From an uncultured Pseudomonadota bacterium (GTDB taxonomy: Bacteria; Pseudomonadota; Gammaproteobacteria; Burkholderiales; Casimicrobiaceae): a stretch of DNA of 34,095 bases. Positions within the stretch are counted from its first letter, which is position 1. The number at the start of each line of letters is the position of its first letter. The stretch covers positions 1-34,095 of the forward strand of contig CALFEY010000032.1 of the NCBI GenBank assembly GCA_937958295.1, written 5' to 3'. The notes beneath the pieces are model-generated. The model was not told where the DNA came from. It ran no database searches and saw nothing but the letters and a program-made list of their open reading frames with translations. This document shows, one piece after another, positions 8,762-16,308 of the stretch. Position numbers and translations under genes: made by a program.

Positions 8762-10063
8762 CTACAGCATCGTCCGTGAAGTCTTGGCGGCCAGCGGCGG
8801 CGCCGGCGCCGCGGCGGTGCCGCTCATCACCGGTGCCTTTGCAATGGCGCTGGCGGACTTGCCGGATCCTGCGCCCAAGTTCGCTGCAATGGTGTCGCGC
8901 ACGAGCGTGTCGGCGTCCTCCGCGGCGCGCTCGAAAGCTTCGGTGGTGTAGGCACTTGCCGTGCGCGGCGCCGTGGCGAGCGACTGCCCCGACGTGTCGG
9001 CGATATCCACTGTCACCTCCATCGACAGCCCCACGCGCAAGGGATGCGCGGCGAGTTCCTGGGGATCGAGCGCAATGCGCACGGGCACACGCTGCACGAC
9101 CTTGATCCAGTTACCGGTGGCGTTCTGCGCGGGGAGGAGGGCGAAGGCGCTGCCGGTACCCACGCCAAGTCCCGCGACGGTACCGTGGTAGGTGACGGCC
9201 TTGCCGTAGGCATCGGCGGTGAGCTTCACGGACTGTCCGATGCGCATGTCGCGCAGCTGAACTTCCTTGAAGTTGGCGTCTACCCACACCTGGTCGAGGG
9301 GAACGATCGCCATGAGGGGCGCGCCGGGTGCCGTGCGCTGGCCCACTTGCACCGAGCGCTTGGCGACGTAGCCCGACACCGGTGCGGGGATCTGCGTGCG
9401 GGCGAGCTCCAAGACTTCCTCGCGCACCTTCGCGGCGGCGCGCTCGACGTTCGGGTGGTTGGCCACGGTAGCGCCGTCGGTGAGCGCGCGGCTCGTGGCG
9501 AGCTGCTGCTGCGCCGCCACCAGCGCGGCCTGCGCCGACGCCACCGCGGCCTGGGCATTGGACACGGCGGAGCGCGCGTGATTGAGCTCCTCGCCGCTCA
9601 CGGCGCCTGAGGCCTCGAGGCTCTGCCGGCGCGCGAGGTCGTCCTGCGCCTTGGCGAGGTCGGCCTTCGCGCGCGTGACCTCAGCCTCGCGCAGCGACAC
9701 GTTCGCGGAGCCCGTGGCATTGGCGCTGTACAGGGAGCGCACTTCGCGCACCGTCTGGCCGAGCGTCGCCTGCGCTTGCGCAAGGCCCACTTCGGCGTCG
9801 GCACGGTCGAGCTGCACGAGCGGCGTCCCCGCCTTGACGAAGTCGGTGTCGTCGGCGTTCACGGCGACTACGGTGCCCGCGATTTGTGGCGTGAGCTGCA
9901 CGAGATTGCCCTGGACGTAGGCGTCGTCGGTGCGTTCGAAGTGGCGCAGCTCGACGTACCAGTAGGCGAAGTAGGCGAGGCCGAAGGCGGCGAACACGCC
10001 GGCCGCGATGGCGAGGAGCCGGCGGCGAGGATTGCGGGCGGGGAGAGTGGCATCTGTGGTCAT
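8762..10063 (-). CDS. emrA: HlyD/EmrA-family periplasmic adaptor of the efflux pump
   Basis: A 433-residue membrane fusion protein. One N-terminal membrane anchor (about residues 15-33, LLAIAAGVFAAFGLAYFAYWY) is followed by TDDAYVQGNLVQLTPQIAGTVVAVNADDTDFVKAGTPLVQLD, the first half of the lipoyl-like domain, a long alanine-rich coiled-coil hairpin (about 75-190), and the second lipoyl half PAPVSGYVAKRSVQVGQRTAPGAPLMAIVPLDQVWVDANFKEVQLRDM, then a beta-barrel domain. DAYVxG and WVDANFKE are typical of EmrA. It links the EmrB-like pump to the outer membrane factor. The C-terminal tail of about 80 residues beyond DIADTSG is longer than usual and alanine-rich. Its ATG overlaps the outer membrane factor stop by four bases. 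Confidence 0.93.
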   Translation of the reverse strand: MTTDATLPARNPRRRLLAIAAGVFAAFGLAYFAYWYVELRHFERTDDAYVQGNLVQLTPQIAGTVVAVNADDTDFVKAGTPLVQLDRADAEVGLAQAQATLGQTVREVRSLYSANATGSANVSLREAEVTRAKADLAKAQDDLARRQSLEASGAVSGEELNHARSAVSNAQAAVASAQAALVAAQQQLATSRALTDGATVANHPNVERAAAKVREEVLELARTQIPAPVSGYVAKRSVQVGQRTAPGAPLMAIVPLDQVWVDANFKEVQLRDMRIGQSVKLTADAYGKAVTYHGTVAGLGVGTGSAFALLPAQNATGNWIKVVQRVPVRIALDPQELAAHPLRVGLSMEVTVDIADTSGQSLATAPRTASAYTTEAFERAAEDADTLVRDTIAANLGAGSGKSASAIAKAPVMSGTAAAPAPPLAAKTSRTML

Positions 10064-11541
10064 GGCGTGTCTTTCGTTCGGGGCGCGAGTGCGGCGCGAC
10101 GTTGTCCAGCGGCCGCGGCGATGCGCTCCGGTGTGGTGTCGAGGTAGCCGCCCCCGAGCGCGCGCGCGAGGCCGACGTCAAGCTCGTAGGCGCGGGCGCG
10201 CAGGTCGACGTTGAGCCGCTCCTGCGCGAGCTGTTGCGTCTGGGCGGTGAGCACGGTGAGGTAGTTGCCGAGGCCGGCGCGGTAGCGCACCACGGCGAGG
10301 TTGTAGGCTTCGTCGGTGGCGGTGCGGGCGCGGGCCTGCTCGGCCGTCGTGCGCGCGAGGCCCCGGATCGAGGTGACGGCATCGGCGAGCTCGCGCACCG
10401 CGTCGATCACCGTTTCGTTGTACGTCGACACCGCGAGGTCGGACTCCGCGGCGCGGCCCTTCAGGTTGGCGTTGAGGCGACCGCCCTCAAAGATCGGCAG
10501 GTGCACGGCGGGACCGATGCCCGCGATCGAGCTCGAGCCTAAGAGCAGGTTCGACACGCCGAGGGATGTGAGGCCTGCGAACGCGACGATGTTCACGTTG
10601 GGATAGAACTGCGCCTTGGCCACCGCGATGTCCTCGCGCGAGGCCTCCACGCGCCAGCGCGACGCCGCGATCTCCGGCCGGCGCGCCACGAGATCGAGAG
10701 GGATCGCTGCCGGGAGCACCGCGGCGGGTGCCGCGCCGGGCGAGACTGCCGCCACGCGCTCGCCGCGCTCAGGACCCGCCCCCACCAGCGCGGCGAGGCG
10801 ATGGCGCGCGAGGTCGATCGCATCATGGTATTGCGCGAGCTCGGTACGCACGGTCGCGAGCGCGGCCTCCGCCTGTCGCACCTCCACCTTGGTGTCGAGG
10901 CCGGCGCCGAAGCGCTCGTTGGTGATGCGCACGATCTCCTCGCGCTGCACGATGGCCGCGCGGGAGACGTCGCGCTGCGCGAACAGGCGCTGCAGGTCGA
11001 AGTAGGCCCGCGCGATGCCCGCGGCGAGCACGAGACGCGCGGACTGCGCTTCCGCGGTGGCCGCCTGCGCCTGCGAGAGCGCGGCGCGCAGCGCGGCGCC
11101 GTTCTTGTCCCAGAAGTCGATCTCGAAGGTGAGGTCGAGGGTCAGCCGCGCATCGGACTTCCAGGCGCCGGCCAGCGGCGGCGGATAGATGGAGTTCTCC
11201 GAGTACTTCTGCTCGTTGACGGTACCGTTGCCGTTCACCTGCGGGAGCAGCGCGGCGCGGGCCACGCCCGCGGCGGCGTCGGCCCGCGCGATGCGCGCCT
11301 GCGCGGCGGCAAGGGTGGGGCTGCCGGCGAGACCGTCGGCCACGAGCGTGTCGAGCTGGGCGTCGCCGTAGCGGCGCCACCAGTCGTCGGCGGGCCATTG
11401 CACGGCGGCCTCGCGCGCGCCGAGCGTGGCCGGCGCGACCTTCGCCTGCGGCGGCGGCAGGTCGTCGAACGTGGCGCACCCCGCGAGGATCGTCATGATG
11501 GCGATGGCGACGGGGCGGGCGATGAAGGAGCGTTGGTTCAT
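10060..11541 (-). CDS. RND/EmrAB-type efflux outer membrane factor (NodT/OprM family lipoprotein)
   Basis: A 493-residue TolC-like outer membrane channel. The N-terminus MNQRSFIARPVAIAIMTILAGC ends in the lipobox ILAGC, so the mature protein should be lipidated. WPADDWWRRYGDAQLDTLVADGLAGSPTLAAAQARIARADA is the classical first repeat of NodT-family factors, and LDLVARRPEIAASRWRVEASREDIAVAKAQFYPNVNI the second. ATG 11541 is preferred over an in-frame TTG at 11553 because it gives the exact signal peptide. It is the first pump gene after marR (14-base gap) and overlaps emrA by ATGA. It would provide the outer membrane exit for the pump. Confidence 0.93.
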   Translation of the reverse strand: MNQRSFIARPVAIAIMTILAGCATFDDLPPPQAKVAPATLGAREAAVQWPADDWWRRYGDAQLDTLVADGLAGSPTLAAAQARIARADAAAGVARAALLPQVNGNGTVNEQKYSENSIYPPPLAGAWKSDARLTLDLTFEIDFWDKNGAALRAALSQAQAATAEAQSARLVLAAGIARAYFDLQRLFAQRDVSRAAIVQREEIVRITNERFGAGLDTKVEVRQAEAALATVRTELAQYHDAIDLARHRLAALVGAGPERGERVAAVSPGAAPAAVLPAAIPLDLVARRPEIAASRWRVEASREDIAVAKAQFYPNVNIVAFAGLTSLGVSNLLLGSSSIAGIGPAVHLPIFEGGRLNANLKGRAAESDLAVSTYNETVIDAVRELADAVTSIRGLARTTAEQARARTATDEAYNLAVVRYRAGLGNYLTVLTAQTQQLAQERLNVDLRARAYELDVGLARALGGGYLDTTPERIAAAAGQRRAALAPRTKDTP

Positions 11542-11555
11542 GGGCGAAGGCAAAG

Positions 11556-12092
11556 TCAGCGTGGCTGAATGTTGTCCACCATGCGGCGGAGGAGGCGCTT
11601 CAGCATCTCGAACTCGTCGGCGGTGAAGCCGCGCAGGAGGTGGTTACCCACGCGGGCGAGGCCGAATGGGATTTGCTTGCACAGGCGCTCGCCTTCGCGG
11701 GTGAGGCGGAGCTCGACCACGCGACGGTCCTTGGGCGAGGCCCGGCGTTCGACGAGTCCCTTGGCCTCCAAGCGATCGAGCATGCGGGTGACGGCGCCGG
11801 TGTCCACGCAGGCATAGCGGGCGAGCTCGCCGGCGGTGGTGCCCACCCCGTGGTGCAACATGAGCAGCGGGCCCCACTGCACGCCCGTGAGGTCGTGCTC
11901 GGCCATTTCCGCATCGATGGCGCGATCGAGCCCATTGCGGACGAGCTTCAGCAGATACCCCACGCTCTCGTCGATCGCGTAGGCGTCGCCCCGGTAGAAG
12001 TCAGGATCCCCCGGGCGCACCGAACGCTCCTTGGCCGCGCGCGGCTTGGCCGCCGCCTGGCCCTTATGCTTAGCCTTCGGATTTGTTGTCAT
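11556..12092 (-). CDS. MarR-family transcriptional regulator of the efflux operon
   Basis: A 178-residue winged-helix protein. After a basic, probably disordered 35-residue N-terminus come the dimerisation helix (AIDESVGYLLKLVRNGLDRAIDAEMAEHDLTGVQWGPLLML), the helix-turn-helix (TAGELARYACVDTGAVTRMLDRLEAKGLVERRASP) and the wing with KDRRVVELRLTREG, the DRR motif of the family. ATG 12092 is chosen because the consensus promoter lies directly upstream; an ORF continuing to 12314 would run through that promoter. Being first gene of the operon, it most likely represses its own promoter and the pump, released by a phenolic or lipophilic ligand. The closest described arrangement is EmrR/FarR-like control of EmrAB-type pumps. 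Confidence 0.93.
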   Translation of the reverse strand: MTTNPKAKHKGQAAAKPRAAKERSVRPGDPDFYRGDAYAIDESVGYLLKLVRNGLDRAIDAEMAEHDLTGVQWGPLLMLHHGVGTTAGELARYACVDTGAVTRMLDRLEAKGLVERRASPKDRRVVELRLTREGERLCKQIPFGLARVGNHLLRGFTADEFEMLKRLLRRMVDNIQPR

Positions 12093-12131
12093 GACAGCAA
12101 TTATATTGTCTAGGCAGTAATTGTCAAGACA
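12087..12131 (-). promoter_or_regulatory. marR-efflux operon promoter with two TGTCNNGACA dyads
   Basis: On the minus strand TTGACA (12122-12127) and TATAAT (12100-12105) are both perfect sigma70 hexamers with a 16-base spacer. The expected transcription start is at about 12092-12094, at the marR ATG, so the mRNA would be leaderless or nearly so. The dyad TGTCATGACA (12087-12096) covers the start codon and TGTC-AA-GACA (12122-12131) covers the -35; they are 35 bases apart. CAAT-TAT-ATTG (12098-12108) covers the -10. These are the likely MarR operators. Confidence 0.8.
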
Positions 12132-12135
12132 GCTA

Positions 12136-12172
12136 AAATCCCTGCCTGCGGCGCGGTCTTGCCTGGGGATTT
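12136..12172 (-). terminator. Possible terminator of the membrane protein gene
   Basis: AAATCCC (12136-12142) and GGGATTT (12166-12172) can pair, and on the minus strand the second arm runs into a short T-run (GGGATTTTAG). It lies 69 bases after the stop of the membrane protein gene and just before the marR promoter. The loop of 23 bases is large, so this is tentative. Confidence 0.3.
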
Positions 12173-12240
12173 CCCGCGGGGCGGGGGCCCGGCGGTGACG
12201 GGCGTCAGGCCGCGTACCGTGGGCTTGATGGACGTTGCGC

Positions 12241-13005
12241 CTACCGCTTGCGTCGACGTCGCCTGGTGGCCGGACCTGCGCTGCGCGGGGTGTCACCCGG
12301 CAAGGGATCGGCATCTTCCGCTCCGCCGGGCATGGCGCGCAGGAAGCGATCGGGCGCGACGTCGATCACGATGCTCGTGCCGGCGTACACGGCCACGAGG
12401 AGGGCCGCGGCGAAGCGGCCGAAGAGGAATACAAGTCCGGAGTACATCGCCATCAGCAGCACCACCCAGCGCAGCAGCACGAGCGCGAAGCGACGCTTGA
12501 GGCGCAATTGCTCAGGTGTCCAGGTACGCAGTGCGCGGTACAGGCCCATGCACGACCAGAACGCCGCGATCGCCTGCATCGCGAGCCCGGCGCGAAAGGC
12601 CGGGTCGGCCAGCACCTCGCGCCAGTCGGTGCGGGCGGCGGCCAGCATCATGAAGAGCGGCATGCCCAATGGAATGGCGATGAGGCAGGCGAGCAACAGG
12701 GCCACGGCCACCACGCCCACTTCGCCGTTCACGCGCGCGGCGAGTCCGTCGTCGGCGAGCGCGGGCGAGAAATGCCGTGCAAGTCCCGCGAACATCACCG
12801 CCATCGCCAGGAGCGTGTCGAGGAAGTACAGGAGGAGGATGTTCGTCGCCGACCAGCCCAGGAACAGGATGCCGCCCAGGGGCACCAGGTTGCGCACGAC
12901 CGTGTTGGCAAGGTCGGTCGGCGATGGGCGCAACGGTACGCCCGGCGGCGGATTCGCCGGCGGCATGCCGGAGGGGCGAGGTGGCGGGATGTTGGCGGGG
13001 ACCAC
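12241..13005 (-). CDS. Hypothetical multi-pass membrane protein (DUF6498-like)
   Basis: A 254-residue protein not recognised with certainty. The first 30 residues are rich in proline. About six hydrophobic segments follow, including LVPLGGILFLGWSATNILLLYFLDTLLAMAVMF, VGVVAVALLLACLIAIPLGMPLFMMLA, LAMQAIAAFWSCMGLYRAL and two further ones near residues 175-215. The C-terminus ends in a strongly basic RRRRRKR tail that should be cytosolic. The WSATNILLLYFLDT segment resembles the DUF6498 membrane family, of unknown function. The start is GTG 13005. The gene is separated from the efflux operon by that operon's own promoter, and from the aminotransferase gene by two hairpin-forming sequences, so it is probably its own unit. 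Confidence 0.7.
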   Translation of the reverse strand: MVPANIPPPRPSGMPPANPPPGVPLRPSPTDLANTVVRNLVPLGGILFLGWSATNILLLYFLDTLLAMAVMFAGLARHFSPALADDGLAARVNGEVGVVAVALLLACLIAIPLGMPLFMMLAAARTDWREVLADPAFRAGLAMQAIAAFWSCMGLYRALRTWTPEQLRLKRRFALVLLRWVVLLMAMYSGLVFLFGRFAAALLVAVYAGTSIVIDVAPDRFLRAMPGGAEDADPLPGDTPRSAGPATRRRRRKR

Positions 13006-13008
13006 GCC

Positions 13009-13068
13009 GCGAGGATGCTACAGCGGCGGGGATCCTCGCAAGCCGCGCGAGGGCGCGGGGCCCGCGCC
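13009..13068 (-). terminator. Two inverted repeats after the aminotransferase gene
   Basis: GGCGCGGG-G-CCCGCGCC (13052-13068) is a perfect inverted repeat 14 bases beyond the aminotransferase stop, and GCGAGGAT (13009-13016) with ATCCTCGC (13032-13039) is an 8-base-pair stem with a 15-base loop. Neither has a T-run. They mark the end of the catabolic operon and the leader of the membrane protein gene, and could act as factor-dependent or roadblock terminators. Confidence 0.35.
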
Positions 13069-13081
13069 GTTCGAAGGACCG

Positions 13082-14383
13082 CTATGCAAGCGACGTGATC
13101 GCGGCGGTGAGCGCGGTGAGCGTGCGCTCGATGTCGGCGTCGGTATGCGCCGCCGACAGGTACATCATGCCGCGGGGCAGCGGCGCGACACCGCGCTCCA
13201 CCAGCGCTCCGGTCAGGTCGAGGGTTCGATTTTTGTCCACCACCGCCAGGTCGCGCAGCGTCGGCACCTCCGCGGCACCAGCGAAGAGCTGCACGCAGGG
13301 GCCCAGCTGATTGGCAGTCACGACCGCGCCCGTGCGCGCGGCCACCGCCCGCACGTGCTCGGCGATCGCGCTCGCCTGGCGCTCCATGCGCGGATAGATC
13401 TCACCGGCGTGTGCGCCCAGGTAGTCGAGGCAGGCAACACCCGCCGCGACCCCCAGCGGAAATCCGTTGTAGGTGCCGCGTTGCGAGACCGCACCGCTCA
13501 CGATCGGCGCAAACATCGCGCGGTGTCCCGCCACGGCGCTAACCGGCATGCCCGCGCCGAGCGCCTTGCCGAGCACGGTGAGGTCGGGGGCCACGCCGTA
13601 GCGCGCCTGCGCACCGCCCAGCGCCAGTCGGAACCCGGTAATGACTTCGTCGAAGACGAGCACGATCCCGTGCCGCGCGGTCCACTCGCGCACGCGCTCG
13701 AGAAAGCCGGGCGGCGGCGCGAAGCAGCCTGCATTGATCGCGGCCGGTTCCATGATGACCGCTGCGACGTCTTCCGGCGCGAGGGCCTCGAGGCTCGCGC
13801 TGTCCCCCCAGTCGAGCACCTTCACGTGGCGCAGGGCGTCGGGATCCTGTCCGCCCGTGGACGGGCCGTCATTGGCAGGGTCGGTGGCCACGTGGATGGC
13901 ATCGGACCAGCCATGGTAGTGGCAGCGGAACTTCACGACAGTGAGACGGCGCGTGACCGCACGCGCGAGGCGCAGCGCGAGCTGGGCGGCCTCGGTGCCG
14001 GTGGACACGAATGCGCTCATCTGACAGGACGGCATTACATGCGCGATGCGCTCGGCGAGCTCCGCCTCCAGCGACGTGATGCCGCCGGTGCGCAGGCCGA
14101 GGGCCATCTCGCGCTGCACGGCCGCGAGCACCGGCGCCGGATCGTGGCCGAGCAGCAGCGGGCCGTAGCCCAGCGAATAGTCGATGTACGTGCGGCCGTC
14201 GAGGTCGGTGATATGCGCGCCTGCGGCGCGCGCAATCACCAGCGGGGCGGGACGTTGGGTAGCGCGCGGCGACGACGACACGCCACGCGGCAGCACGTGC
14301 TCCGCGCGGGCGCGGTAGGCGAGCGAGCGGGCAAAGGGCGACACGGCGCCCGAGGACGGATCTCGTTTCAACTCGAAGCTCAT
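13082..14383 (-). CDS. Class III aminotransferase, glutamate-1-semialdehyde 2,1-aminomutase-like
   Basis: A 433-residue PLP enzyme of the HemL/aminotransferase III group. Seen are VSTGTEAAQLALRLARAVT (cofactor phosphate site, near residue 128), HYHGWSDA (156-161), VFDEVITGFR (243-252) and LGKALGAGMPVSA with the Schiff-base lysine at residue 273. It is HemL-like in sequence, but its place as last gene of a catabolic operon (ATGA overlap with the racemase-like gene) argues against the housekeeping haem-precursor enzyme; a genuine hemL normally lies elsewhere. It more likely moves or removes an amino group on a pathway intermediate. The start at ATG 14383 is fixed by the overlap and by homology beginning at the FARSLAYRARAEHVLPRG segment. 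Confidence 0.85.
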   Translation of the reverse strand: MSFELKRDPSSGAVSPFARSLAYRARAEHVLPRGVSSSPRATQRPAPLVIARAAGAHITDLDGRTYIDYSLGYGPLLLGHDPAPVLAAVQREMALGLRTGGITSLEAELAERIAHVMPSCQMSAFVSTGTEAAQLALRLARAVTRRLTVVKFRCHYHGWSDAIHVATDPANDGPSTGGQDPDALRHVKVLDWGDSASLEALAPEDVAAVIMEPAAINAGCFAPPPGFLERVREWTARHGIVLVFDEVITGFRLALGGAQARYGVAPDLTVLGKALGAGMPVSAVAGHRAMFAPIVSGAVSQRGTYNGFPLGVAAGVACLDYLGAHAGEIYPRMERQASAIAEHVRAVAARTGAVVTANQLGPCVQLFAGAAEVPTLRDLAVVDKNRTLDLTGALVERGVAPLPRGMMYLSAAHTDADIERTLTALTAAITSLA

Positions 14384-15135
14384 GCGGAAAGCCGCGCAGC
14401 GAGCTCGGGCGCGGCGGTGGCGAAGAGCGCGGAGCCCGCGCGTTGGCCGGACCGGGCGAGCAGCCACCAGGCACAGCACAGGTTGGAGGACAGCAGGGGA
14501 AGGCGCAGCGTGGCGCGCGCGGCCACGATCGACGGCAGCGTGAGCATGCCGGTGCCGCTCATCACCACGGCATCCACGGCGCCGGCATCCACATCGCGCA
14601 GTGCGGTGGAGACCTCGTCGGCCGACAGCTCGTAGGCACGGAATGTCTCGGAGATCTTCACGACCTGCACGACCTCATGCCCCGCGGCGCGCCAGTAGGC
14701 GGCGGCTTCGTCGGTGAGCCACTGCGGATACGGGGAGAGCAGGCACACGCGGCGCGCGTCCACGGCGGCGAGCGCCTCGGCGATCGCCGCGCTGGCGGTG
14801 GTGACGGGGATGCCGGCCAGCGCCGACAGTTCGCGGGCGAGGGCGCGGTCGCCCTCGGGCAGCAGCCGATATGAAGGTCCCGTGAGCGCCATCACCAGCG
14901 CGCGCAGGCGGAGGCTGCCGAACGCCGGGACGCTGGCGCGGTAGTGGTCCAGGTAGCGACGATTGCGCTCCTCGAGGGTGGTGTCCGGCATCACGGGAAA
15001 GCGCGCGGTGAAGAGTGTGAGCGCGCCGTCCACGCAGCGGGCGAGCTCGGGCTCCACCGTGGGATTGGCGGGCGGGACCACCACCCCGGCCCAGGCGGTG
15101 GGGCGAATCGCGGCGGCGTTGGCGCTATCGGACAT
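14380..15135 (-). CDS. Asp/Glu racemase-fold protein (maleate isomerase/arylmalonate decarboxylase family)
   Basis: A 251-residue protein. The opening AGVVVPPANPTVEPELARC matches the PPxNPTxExE entry of maleate isomerases and arylmalonate decarboxylases, and VVMSGTGMLTLPSI (191-203) the second catalytic loop. In those enzymes one or two cysteines do the chemistry (maleate isomerase C76 and C194, arylmalonate decarboxylase C188 only). Here the first loop reads MALTGPS (82-88) and the second SGTGMLT (193-199), so neither expected cysteine is present; the only cysteines are 34, 131, 220 and 221. The reaction is therefore open. It overlaps the aminotransferase gene by four bases and follows the FAD monooxygenase gene by nine. 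Confidence 0.75.
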   Translation of the reverse strand: MSDSANAAAIRPTAWAGVVVPPANPTVEPELARCVDGALTLFTARFPVMPDTTLEERNRRYLDHYRASVPAFGSLRLRALVMALTGPSYRLLPEGDRALARELSALAGIPVTTASAAIAEALAAVDARRVCLLSPYPQWLTDEAAAYWRAAGHEVVQVVKISETFRAYELSADEVSTALRDVDAGAVDAVVMSGTGMLTLPSIVAARATLRLPLLSSNLCCAWWLLARSGQRAGSALFATAAPELAARLSA

Positions 15136-15144
15136 GCGGCGTCC

Positions 15145-16308
15145 TCATGCCAGGGCCGGCGTCATGTCGAGCATGGCCGCAGTGCGCAGGTAGGCCGCGG
15201 TCTCGGCCGGGCTCGCCGCCATCGCGCGAATCTTGTCGAGCCAGGCGTCGCCGCCGGCCACGTTGCGATCGGTGCGCGGGATGAGCATCTGGTTGGCCAC
15301 GCGCAAGCGCTCTGCGGCGGCGGCATCGACCGCCGCCGTGTCACCGGCCGGTGCGGCAGCGATGGCGTGCGCGAGCGCCCAGGCATCGTGGATGCCGCAG
15401 TTCATGTTCATGCCACCCCGGGTGTTGGTGATATGCGTAGCGTCGCCGGCGAGGAGGACGCGTCCTTGCCGGTTGCGCGCCGCCACTCGCCGTGCCACGC
15501 CGTAGATGTCCTGCATCACCACGTGCGGCACCTTGTCGCAATGCGGCATCACGTCGCGCAGCCGCGCGAGGATCCATTCGGGTTGCAGGGCTTGCGCGTC
15601 GTCGACCTCCTTGGGCACGCGCACGATGATGCGCCAGCAGTCGGGCATGCGCAGGAAGCTCAGCGAACGGGTGCCGTTCCAGAGGTACGTCACCGGCGCG
15701 AGTCCCGGCAGCAGCGCCTCGAGGTCGTCGTCGGTCATGATGCGCAGGATCTTGTCGGGGTACTCGTGCCCATCGAAGGGAATGCCAAGGAGGCTGCGCA
15801 CGTCGCTGCGGCTGCCGTCCGCGGCGATGAGCCAGTCGGCCTCGAGGGTCTCGTGCCCCGTGCCGTGCTTCACGCGCGCGGTGACGCGCGAGCCCTCCTG
15901 CACCACTTGCTGCACCTCCGCATCGAACAGCACACGGGCGTGGGGATGCTGACGCAGCCGTTGCAGCATGATGGGCGTAAGCTGCGCCTGCTCGAGATGG
16001 AGGCGAAAGGGGAAATCGGTGTCGCCGGCGAGCGTGGCGAGGGCGAATTCCGCGAAGACACCGTCGCTTGCCGTGCGGTACTGCACGCGGTCCACGACGT
16101 AGCCTTCGTGCTTGACCGCCTCCAGCACGTGGAGGCGATCGAGGATCGCGAGCGTGGGCGGATGGAAAGTCGAGGCCTTTGATGCGGTGCTGAGCCCTGG
16201 CCGCTTCTCGGCCACGGTGACCGGAATCCCGGCATCGGCGAGCGCCAGCGCGGCGGTGAGGCCGACCGGTCCGGCGCCCGCGACGATCACTTCGCGCGAG
16301 CGTTTCAT
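15145..16308 (-). CDS. FAD-dependent aromatic-type monooxygenase (FAD_binding_3 family)
   Basis: A 387-residue class A flavoprotein hydroxylase. The N-terminal GAGPVG (11-16) binds the ADP part of FAD, IAADGSRSDVR (DG at 164-165) is the shared FAD/NAD(P)H motif, and LLAGDATHITNTRGGMNMNCGIHDAWALA (GD at 288-289) contacts the ribityl chain. The family hydroxylates aromatic or heteroaromatic acids, for example 4-hydroxybenzoate, salicylate or 6-hydroxynicotinate; length fits the NicC/salicylate hydroxylase size class. The T-P-x-M-L segment near residue 111 belongs to the substrate domain. The ATG overlaps the lyase gene stop (ATGA, 16305-16308). No ring-cleavage dioxygenase is encoded nearby, so a non-aromatic or self-opening product is possible. 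Confidence 0.88.
   Translation of the reverse strand: MKRSREVIVAGAGPVGLTAALALADAGIPVTVAEKRPGLSTASKASTFHPPTLAILDRLHVLEAVKHEGYVVDRVQYRTASDGVFAEFALATLAGDTDFPFRLHLEQAQLTPIMLQRLRQHPHARVLFDAEVQQVVQEGSRVTARVKHGTGHETLEADWLIAADGSRSDVRSLLGIPFDGHEYPDKILRIMTDDDLEALLPGLAPVTYLWNGTRSLSFLRMPDCWRIIVRVPKEVDDAQALQPEWILARLRDVMPHCDKVPHVVMQDIYGVARRVAARNRQGRVLLAGDATHITNTRGGMNMNCGIHDAWALAHAIAAAPAGDTAAVDAAAAERLRVANQMLIPRTDRNVAGGDAWLDKIRAMAASPAETAAYLRTAAMLDMTPALA

Noticed and set aside
7912..9105. Long plus-strand frame opposite the efflux pump genes
   Set aside because: Low-complexity Arg/His/Asp composition without any motif, opposite clear emrB and emrA sequences.
13082..14383. Housekeeping hemL (glutamate-1-semialdehyde aminomutase)
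   Set aside because: Sequence is HemL-like, but it is the last gene of a catabolic operon with four-base overlap; a pathway-specific role is more likely, so no symbol was given.
12248..14635. Open frame of 795 codons on the plus strand
   Set aside because: It is antisense to the membrane protein and aminotransferase genes, is rich in Arg and His, and has no domain; it is a product of high GC in the opposite strand.
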